A DNA stretch of 20,215 nt from JADLHS01 sp964539515. Lineage in GTDB: Bacteria; Verrucomicrobiota; Verrucomicrobiia; Limisphaerales; JADLHS01. Below are positions 14,666 to 20,215 of the stretch, piece after piece. The stretch is from positions 1 to 20,215 of the forward strand of contig CAZIJO010000097.1 of assembly GCA_964539515.1 (NCBI GenBank). Reading direction: 5' to 3'. Each line of letters opens with the position of its first letter. Within the stretch, counting starts at the first letter, position 1. A program made the translations under genes and the position numbers. The notes under the pieces are model-generated. The model had not been told where the DNA came from. It was given only the letters and a program-made list of their open reading frames with translations, and did no database searches.

Positions 14666-16939
14666 TCATGGCGAACGGATTCGGTAGAAGCGCTCATAAA
14701 AACTCCTCCACTGCGGATCGCAGAAATCAGAAGAGCCAGTCGTGAGCGTGTTGGTTTGCTGCGGCTGCCAATGGGGGGCGAAGAGATTCGTGCATGCTTC
14801 CACTACAACCGTTTGCCCGGCTGCCCATTCGATGTTGAATCCAAACAGATTCGATTCGACGCCAAAGTTGGTCCTGGGTGTTTGCACCTGAGGCAGCCAG
14901 AGCGCGGTGGGACGACCGGCAAATGTCGCTTCCCAGCCCGTAGTGCCCGGCAGGTAATACACTAACACACTGAGGGAATTGTCGAAGATAGACGAACTGC
15001 CAGAACTGGGAGCGTTGCCATTAAAGAAGATTCCTTTAAGGCTGGTGCAGCTAGAGAATGCATAATCCCCGATGCTGGTGGCACTGCTGGAGATCGTGAC
15101 GCTGATCAGATTAGTGCAGTTATCGAATGCCAAGGCTCCAATCCACGTAACGCTGTTGGGAATCGTGACTCCAGTCAGACTGGTGCAACTCGCGAACGCC
15201 CAGGGGCCGATGCTACTGACACTGTTGGGAATCGAGACGTTGGTCAGGTTGGCGCAGTAACGGAACGCATCGCCGCCAACGCTAATGAGGCTGTTGGGAA
15301 TCGTGATAGAGGCAAGACTGGAGCAGCCATAGAAAGCACCGTCCCCTATGCTTGTGACACTGTTGGGGATCGCGACAGCGACCAAGTTGCTACAGGAATA
15401 GAACATACCCGTTCCGATGCTGGTGATGCTGTTGGGCATCGTAACAGTTGTCAGGCTGGCGCAGGAATGGAACGTAAGTGGTTCAATGCTGGTGACGCTG
15501 TCAGGAATCATGATGCTGGTCAGGCTCGTGCAGGACTTGAAGGCGCCATACCCTATGTTGGTGACGGTACTAGGAATCGTAACGCTAGCCAGATGGCTGC
15601 AGTTTACGAACGCATAGTCCTCGATGGTCGTGACGCTGTCGGGTATCGCGAAGCCGCCGACTTTACCTTCCGGAAACTTGAAAAGCAGAGTTTGGCTCTG
15701 GTCAAACAACACCCCAGCGACGCTACTGAAAAATGAATTACCCACATCCACTGTAATCGCGGTCAGGCTGGTGCAGTTGTTAAAGGCAAAGACTCCGATA
15801 CTGGTAACAGCGCTGGGAATCGTGATGTTGGTCAGACTCCTACAGTCAAAGAACGCTTCCTGTCCGATGTTGGTAACGCTGCTGGGAATTGTGACGTCAA
15901 TCAGGCTGGTGCAGCTGGCAAACGCACTGCGTCCGATACCAGTCACGCTGTTGGGCATTGTGATGCTCGTCAGGTTGGTGCAGTAAAGGAAAGTAAGATC
16001 CTGAATGCTGGTTACGCTGTTGGGTATCGTGACGTTGGTCAAGCTGGAGCAGTAATCGAACGCACGATATCCGATGTTGGTGACGCTGGTGGGAATCGTA
16101 ACACTCGCTAAGCTGGCACAGTCAGAGAACGCTTCGTTGCCAATACTGGTAACGCTGATGGGAATTGTGATACTGGCCAGATTGATGCAGTAATCAAACG
16201 TTCCCTCGCTGATGCTGGTAACACTGTGGGGAATGTCGACACTGACCAGACCAGTGCAGCTAGCGAACGCCCCAACCCCGATGCTGGTGACGCTATTGGG
16301 AATCGTCACGTTAGTCAGGCTGGTGCAGCCAACGAACGCCCCTCCTCCGATCTCGGTGACGCTGTTGGGGATCGCGACCTCGGTCAGGCTGGTGCAATCC
16401 CAAAACGCATCGCTCCCGATGCGAACGACACTGTTGGGGATCATGATGTTGGTCAGACTACTGCAGTAGCCGAACGCCCAGTCGCCGATGTTGGTAACGC
16501 TATTGGGAACCGCTACATCAATGAGGCTGGCGCAACGAGCAAACGTTCCGCTCCCAATTCTTGTTACGCTGCCGGGGATCGTGGTGTCCGTCAGGCTGAC
16601 ACAGTAACCGAACGCCCAGTCCCCGATACCGGTGATGCTATTGGCGATCGCAATGCTCGTCAGATTGGCACATTCATAGAACGCAAAGTGCCCAATGTTG
16701 GTGAGGCCATCGGATATCAGGGCATTGGTGAAGCTGGCGGAATGGAATGCCCAGTCTCCGATGCTGGTGACGGGCAGTCCTTCTATAACATTAGGAATTA
16801 CCACCGCGCCGTTGGAGCCGGTGTAGCCCGTGATTGTAAGAGCGCCGTTGTTGGTTATGAAAGTGAACTGCGCTTGCACGGCTACTGGCAACGTCAGCAC
16901 TACCGCCAGAGCAAGGCACTTAAGCGTTTGCTTGATCAT
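14666..16939 (-). CDS. Secreted BspA-like leucine-rich-repeat (LRR_5) protein
   Basis: The protein has 757 residues with signal peptide MIKQTLKCLALAVVLTLPVAVQA (cleavage near 23/24). Then come FTFITNNGALTITGY, a typical entry segment of these proteins, about 25 LRR_5/BspA-type repeats (51-655), and a C-terminal module (about 690-757) ending RFYRIRSP. The repeats follow the pattern SLTxVTIPNSVTSIGxxAFxxC, 23 residues each. Repeat 16 (391-448) carries an island with a VLFDQSQTLLFKFPEG segment, a common feature of the family. The C-terminal VEACTNLFAPHW..DPQW..RFYRI module recurs, as I recall, in exported Verrucomicrobiota proteins and may be a sorting or fold-capping domain; there is no PEP-CTERM or LPXTG. 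Known relatives are surface adhesins or binding proteins. A role in binding substrate or neighbours is inferred. Start ATG 16939 lies 68 bases after the stop of the beta-helix gene on the same strand. Confidence 0.93.
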   Translation of the reverse strand: MIKQTLKCLALAVVLTLPVAVQAQFTFITNNGALTITGYTGSNGAVVIPNVIEGLPVTSIGDWAFHSASFTNALISDGLTNIGHFAFYECANLTSIAIANSITGIGDWAFGYCVSLTDTTIPGSVTRIGSGTFARCASLIDVAVPNSVTNIGDWAFGYCSSLTNIMIPNSVVRIGSDAFWDCTSLTEVAIPNSVTEIGGGAFVGCTSLTNVTIPNSVTSIGVGAFASCTGLVSVDIPHSVTSISEGTFDYCINLASITIPISVTSIGNEAFSDCASLASVTIPTSVTNIGYRAFDYCSSLTNVTIPNSVTSIQDLTFLYCTNLTSITMPNSVTGIGRSAFASCTSLIDVTIPSSVTNIGQEAFFDCRSLTNITIPSAVTSIGVFAFNNCTSLTAITVDVGNSFFSSVAGVLFDQSQTLLFKFPEGKVGGFAIPDSVTTIEDYAFVNCSHLASVTIPSTVTNIGYGAFKSCTSLTSIMIPDSVTSIEPLTFHSCASLTTVTMPNSITSIGTGMFYSCSNLVAVAIPNSVTSIGDGAFYGCSSLASITIPNSLISVGGDAFRYCANLTNVSIPNSVSSIGPWAFASCTSLTGVTIPNSVTWIGALAFDNCTNLISVTISSSATSIGDYAFSSCTSLKGIFFNGNAPSSGSSSIFDNSLSVLVYYLPGTTGWEATFAGRPTALWLPQVQTPRTNFGVESNLFGFNIEWAAGQTVVVEACTNLFAPHWQPQQTNTLTTGSSDFCDPQWRSFYERFYRIRSP
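15044..16789 (-). repeat. Tandem 69-base coding repeats (23-residue LRRs), about 25 units
   Basis: The DNA of the LRR array shows a 69-base period, recognisable as recurring (C)TGTTGGG-AAT-CGTGA blocks on the plus strand. Two slightly short units open the array, thirteen units of exactly 23 codons follow, then one long island unit (15596-15769), then eight exact units. Units are similar but not identical (conserved IPNSVTSIG and AF), so the array is old, not a fresh expansion. The regular period also keeps several antisense frames open. Confidence 0.9.
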
Positions 16940-17007
16940 GGATTGGATAGTTTCTCAATTCTCCGCCGAATGTAATCCCACCGTGCCAGCGCGGAAGGCG
17001 GCGGTTC

Positions 17008-19305
17008 TCACGGCCGCGGCCCTACACCCCTCAAGTCAATCGGCTGAAATCCCATTCTCAATGCCGGCGAATTCGCTTTCAGCCTGTAGTCATCCAGTTG
17101 CACCGCCATGAACTCGGGATCGCCAACAAGGGAGTTCTTGTCATGACCGCGGGCCCGCCATTGCTCCAGCGTTCCGCCGGCGAACTTCATTTCGTCCGCC
17201 TTCGCGCCCGGTCGCACGTCCCAATACACGTTGCCGTCGAGGATGAACTTGTCGTTCTTCCAGGTGCTGCCGAGCAGGACGCCTTTGTCGAACAGGACAA
17301 TGTTGTTGCTGAAGCTGAAGCTCACGTGAGCCTCATCCCGTGAGCGCTGGAGCTGCTGGTCACGCGCGAAGGCAAAGATGTTGTTCCGGACGATGTTCGT
17401 CTCGCCGTAGTGCTGATGGAACCCGCCGTGCGTCGTGCGATAGACCACGTTGCTCTCGATCAGAATGCCGCTGCTGCCTTCGTCGGTGTAGATGCCCCAG
17501 CCGCCGTATTTCGTGGCGGCCATGTCGTGCCAGAGATTGTTGACCACGCGCGTGCCAGGCTGTTTGCCGAGCATGTAAATGCCCGCCATGTCGCTGAGCA
17601 CGGGGCCGTCACCGTACGACATCGCGCCGATATGGTGGACATGATTGAACGCGACGAGGTTGTTCGAGGCCAGCGCCGGCCCGTAGCCCCACGTCCAGCC
17701 GATGGATATCCCCGTGTAATAAAAGTCGTAAATCGCGTTGTGCGTGATGCGGTTGTTCGGCGACTGGCCGATCCAGACCCCGATGGCGCTTTGATATAGC
17801 TTCCCGCCGCCGTGAATCCGGCAGTCCGAAACCTCGTTGTCCCGGGCTTGCTCGACGGCGTTGGTGCGAATCGCGGTTTCGCCGATCTTGATGCCTCCCG
17901 CACCGAGATCCGTCAACTCACAACGGGAAACACGATTGGACTGACAGCCGCGTGCCAGTTCCAAGGCGTAACTGCCCAGATGCACGAACCGGCAATCCTC
18001 AAAGACACTTCCGCGCACGCCCTCGCCCCAAACCGCAGCGGGTACGCCGATTGCCGCCTGGCTGAACCCGCCCACTTCGCTGGTCGGGGCCGGCCAGTCC
18101 GAGCGATCCTTCGTGTCCCCGACCCGCGCCAGGTTCCACTCGGTGTGCGCAAAGGTCAGCCCGCGAAACTCGATTTGCTCCACGAATAACCCCGTCTCCG
18201 GCTTTCCTTCGAATCGGATCAATTGCGCCAACACCGGCGCGATTGCTTCGATCTGGTCCGGTTTCTCACCTGGCAAAGGCAGGTAGAAGAGCTTTCCATT
18301 CGCAACATCGAGGTACCACTCGCCCGGAGTGTCGAGCACTTCGAACACGCCCTCGATGTAGTACAAGTCATCCTTCTGGAGCTCGAACACGGAGCGCTTG
18401 CCAAAGTTTACCATGTGTGCGGACTCGTCCACGCTCGTCACCGGCAGACGCGATTCCACCCAGCGCGACATGGCAATCACCTCGGCATTGGTCACGGACG
18501 GCCAGGCTTTCAGATCGGCACCTTTGAATTGAAAACGCGTATGCCCCTTTGTCCAATCCGCCGCCTTGTCGGGCAGGGCCTCGATGCTCAAATAACCTTT
18601 GTTCGGATGTCGCGCGCGAACGCGGCGCTCACCATTGACCCATAGCTCGCGGAAAATCCACTTGCCTTCCCGTGTGTCGGGAAGTTCGGCGACCCAGAGT
18701 TGCCTGCCGGCGATCGTCACCGGTTGCCAACCCGTGACCCGCCGCCCACCGCTGATTACGGGGCGCTCCTTCGAATAGGCCAGAAGTTTCAGGTTCGAAT
18801 CCTCCGGTTTGATCGTGAGTGGCGTGGTCAGAAAAAACTCACCGCCGCGCACCATGATGGTCGCCGCATCGCTTTGGCTCCCCTGCCCCGCCCGGAGCGC
18901 TCGCGCCGCCGCCAGCGCCTTGGGAATCGTTGCCAATGGTCCATCGCTGCCGTCGCGCTGGGGGGTAAGGAGTTTGCCACTCCATGCATCATTGCCGTTG
19001 GTGGCGACAAAGAACGTGTGGCGACCAAATTCAGGCGTTGCCGCCTCAAGCAAGCAGCCACTTGCGAACACGGCAAACGCAACCGAGGCGAACAGCGCCC
19101 GCCCGCTCCTCCCTCTTCCCCGCGATGGAGCGGACTGAGGTGAGGAGGAACGTTTGGCCAAGGATTGAGAACGAGCGGGGGAGGTTTGCGCGCGCCGCCC
19201 CCTCACCCTGACCCTCTGCCACAAGGGAGCGAGGGAATCATTTCTGGACGTCCAGGAAGCACTTCGCCCGCACAAGCCTATCAGTTGTGATTTGTTCCAG
19301 TTCAT
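17008..19305 (-). CDS. Right-handed parallel beta-helix polysaccharide-active protein (GH141/pectate-lyase-like)
   Basis: The protein has 765 residues from ATG 19305. Residues 1-70 are basic and partly encoded by a palindromic repeat. A hydrophobic stretch ALFASVAFAVFASGC (70-84) with a possible lipobox at Cys84 follows. The mature part opens FFVATNGNDAWSG (98-110), then GPLATIPKALAAARAL, the typical entry to this superfamily. Many NNxI/NRxxxC/SDCxIHGGG beta-helix turns follow (about 385-700), including GIYTDEGSSG. It ends SPALRMGFQPIDLRGVG. Order and length resemble GH141-type proteins (fucosidase/xylanase activities reported for the family) and pectate-lyase-fold enzymes; the activity here is not determined. 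The start overlaps the upstream gene's stop as ATGA, with GAGGTGA six bases before it as a good ribosome binding site, favouring translational coupling. No later ATG lies before the export signal. Confidence 0.9.
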   Translation of the reverse strand: MNWNKSQLIGLCGRSASWTSRNDSLAPLWQRVRVRGRRAQTSPARSQSLAKRSSSPQSAPSRGRGRSGRALFASVAFAVFASGCLLEAATPEFGRHTFFVATNGNDAWSGKLLTPQRDGSDGPLATIPKALAAARALRAGQGSQSDAATIMVRGGEFFLTTPLTIKPEDSNLKLLAYSKERPVISGGRRVTGWQPVTIAGRQLWVAELPDTREGKWIFRELWVNGERRVRARHPNKGYLSIEALPDKAADWTKGHTRFQFKGADLKAWPSVTNAEVIAMSRWVESRLPVTSVDESAHMVNFGKRSVFELQKDDLYYIEGVFEVLDTPGEWYLDVANGKLFYLPLPGEKPDQIEAIAPVLAQLIRFEGKPETGLFVEQIEFRGLTFAHTEWNLARVGDTKDRSDWPAPTSEVGGFSQAAIGVPAAVWGEGVRGSVFEDCRFVHLGSYALELARGCQSNRVSRCELTDLGAGGIKIGETAIRTNAVEQARDNEVSDCRIHGGGKLYQSAIGVWIGQSPNNRITHNAIYDFYYTGISIGWTWGYGPALASNNLVAFNHVHHIGAMSYGDGPVLSDMAGIYMLGKQPGTRVVNNLWHDMAATKYGGWGIYTDEGSSGILIESNVVYRTTHGGFHQHYGETNIVRNNIFAFARDQQLQRSRDEAHVSFSFSNNIVLFDKGVLLGSTWKNDKFILDGNVYWDVRPGAKADEMKFAGGTLEQWRARGHDKNSLVGDPEFMAVQLDDYRLKANSPALRMGFQPIDLRGVGPRP
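19106..19237. repeat. Imperfect palindromic repeat inside coding sequence
   Basis: Two GC-rich arms, 19106-19148 and 19198-19237, are inverted relative to each other. The inner ends are GGTGAGG and CCTCACC, and the outer ends have TCCCTC with matching GAGGGA. The middle of about 50 bases includes GCGCGC. The arms have the CCTCACCCTGACCCTCT character that I associate with abundant extragenic palindromic repeats in Pedosphaera-like Verrucomicrobiota genomes (recollection, not checked). Here the repeat is read through in frame, giving residues 23-67 (LAPLWQRVRVRG...SLAKRSSSPQSAPSRGRG) of the beta-helix protein. No second copy was seen in the window. Confidence 0.6.
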
Positions 19306-20215
19306 TTGCTCACCTCGTCGGCTGCGTTGTTGGCAATGACTGCATTGCCCTTGCTGTTGTTTGTGATGCGTTGCTTGCCGCGAATCAAATTGTCCGTGAC
19401 GACGGCTTTGCGAACCCCCAAGCCGATTTCAACCTGGGGCTTGTTCTCCTGAAACTCGCAGCCGCGCACGATCAGATTCCCACCCTCGGCCTGAATCGCG
19501 TGGCGGCCTTCCTTCTTGCTATCCCAATGCACAAACGTGCAATCACCAAAGCCCACCGTGCCCTTGCCGGCGATCTTGGCGATTTGATGGCACGGTCCCC
19601 AGAACGCCGAATTCACGAAGCGCACGCTGCCCGTGTTATTCGTGCCCACGCGCACCATCGTCGGATCCGGGCCGTGGAAGGAAACAAACTCGCCGTTCGA
19701 GATCAGCAAACCAATGGGCGAACACTGCTCCACCTCCAGCGCGGTGAAGCAATCATCCGCGCCGATGCCGAGGAAGTTGCCATTGCAATCGCCGGACTTG
19801 GTCTTGATGAATTTGTAACCGACGTTGTAGCCGAAGCAGAACGTGTTGAAGACGTATTGCCAGTCGCTTTTGCCGAAGATGAACGCCTCGCCGTTCTTTT
19901 GCTGCCAAGCGAACAGCTTCGGCTGCATGCTCCACCACGGGTTGAAGTGGACGTTCTCAATGCGGCCGATGTCGTAAATGAAATCCACAAAGATCCCCCG
20001 CCGCAACGGTTGCCCGTGCACGTCGCGAATCAAATGCCGCTCGTTCTGCGAGGCATCAATGCCGTTGTACGGGTTGAGTAACTCGACCGCGAGTACAGCC
20101 GGGTTCTTCCCGCGCATGGCAATCGCATACGGATACGGCTTCGGCTCCTCGGCCGGATTCTGGTCGGGATAATAAATGACGACGCCCTGGAGCGTGGCGT
20201 TGTGATTCAGCGTTA
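19302..20215 (-). CDS. Beta-helix (pectate-lyase-fold) exported protein, 5' end outside window
   Basis: The minus-strand frame is open from the right edge (first full codon ends at 20213) to the TGA at 19302, 303 residues visible. The ATG at 20117 lies inside a conserved-looking stretch, with NATLQGVVIYYPDQNP before it and VELLNPYNGID after it. It is therefore not the start; the gene continues beyond the window. Contents are beta-helix turns: IENVHFNPWW, FLGIGADDCFTALEVEQC, VRFVNSAFWGP, GFGDCTFVHWD, NLIVRGCEFQENKP and VVTDNLI. This pattern is seen in pectate-lyase-3/GH55-like and tailspike-like folds. There is no identifiable catalytic motif in this part, so the substrate is unknown. The stop overlaps the next gene's start (ATGA), implying a transcript shared with the second beta-helix protein. 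Confidence 0.8.
   Translation of the reverse strand, partial: TLNHNATLQGVVIYYPDQNPAEEPKPYPYAIAMRGKNPAVLAVELLNPYNGIDASQNERHLIRDVHGQPLRRGIFVDFIYDIGRIENVHFNPWWSMQPKLFAWQQKNGEAFIFGKSDWQYVFNTFCFGYNVGYKFIKTKSGDCNGNFLGIGADDCFTALEVEQCSPIGLLISNGEFVSFHGPDPTMVRVGTNNTGSVRFVNSAFWGPCHQIAKIAGKGTVGFGDCTFVHWDSKKEGRHAIQAEGGNLIVRGCEFQENKPQVEIGLGVRKAVVTDNLIRGKQRITNNSKGNAVIANNAADEVSK

Noticed and set aside
15044..16789. Regularly spaced similar blocks that could suggest a CRISPR array
   Set aside because: The period is 69 bases with variation spread over the whole unit, and the minus strand encodes a continuous LRR protein with a signal peptide.
16226..16975. Plus-strand 249-codon frame with repeated DAGDAIGNR-like units
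   Set aside because: It is the mirror of the LRR repeats; the repetition comes from the 69-base period of the sense gene.

Overview
The window reads as a chromosome segment of a Verrucomicrobiota bacterium, most likely of the Pedosphaera/Limisphaerales type. This is inferred from gene families only, with no marker gene present. The clues are three pseudopilin-like proteins with the FTLIELLVVIAIIAILAAM leader and a C-terminal H-X9-DG motif, a set of large secreted carbohydrate-active proteins, a BspA-like leucine-rich-repeat protein, and a palindromic repeat of a type I associate with this phylum. Shine-Dalgarno sequences are mostly weak or absent.

Left part (1-4530): the tail of one pseudopilin (cut by the window edge) and a complete one lie on the plus strand. 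They converge on a minus-strand series: a third pseudopilin, a small lipoprotein 22 bases after it, and a DHH-family phosphoesterase. A good sigma70-like promoter candidate (3739-3767) precedes the third pseudopilin. After a 438-base gap comes a conserved-looking 154-residue cysteine-containing protein (plus strand), whose stop lies 5 bases from the stop of the next gene.

Middle (4531-14480): a membrane hybrid histidine kinase (minus strand), then a secreted GH50/agarase-like enzyme (minus). A 150-base divergent region separates that enzyme from a 1240-residue secreted GH106-like glycosidase (plus), followed by a secreted GH99-like/WbsX-type protein (plus).

Right part (14481-20215): a short decayed copy of a beta-helix protein's 3' end, the 757-residue LRR protein (minus), and two beta-helix polysaccharide-active proteins (minus). 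The two beta-helix genes overlap by ATGA; the upstream one runs off the window. The downstream one carries an imperfect palindromic repeat inside its N-terminal coding region, ahead of its export signal.

Together, 7180-20215 looks like a polysaccharide-degradation locus without SusC/SusD, sulfatase or transporter genes in view. Its substrate is probably a heteropolysaccharide, possibly with galactose, rhamnose or fucose/xylose units. That is inferred from family resemblance only. The hybrid kinase may sense a related signal. I see no CRISPR array, tRNA, rRNA, transposase or phage gene. The most unusual items are the palindromic repeat read as protein at 19106-19237, the beta-helix remnant at 14537-14590, and the combination of pseudopilin paralogues with a glycosidase cluster.
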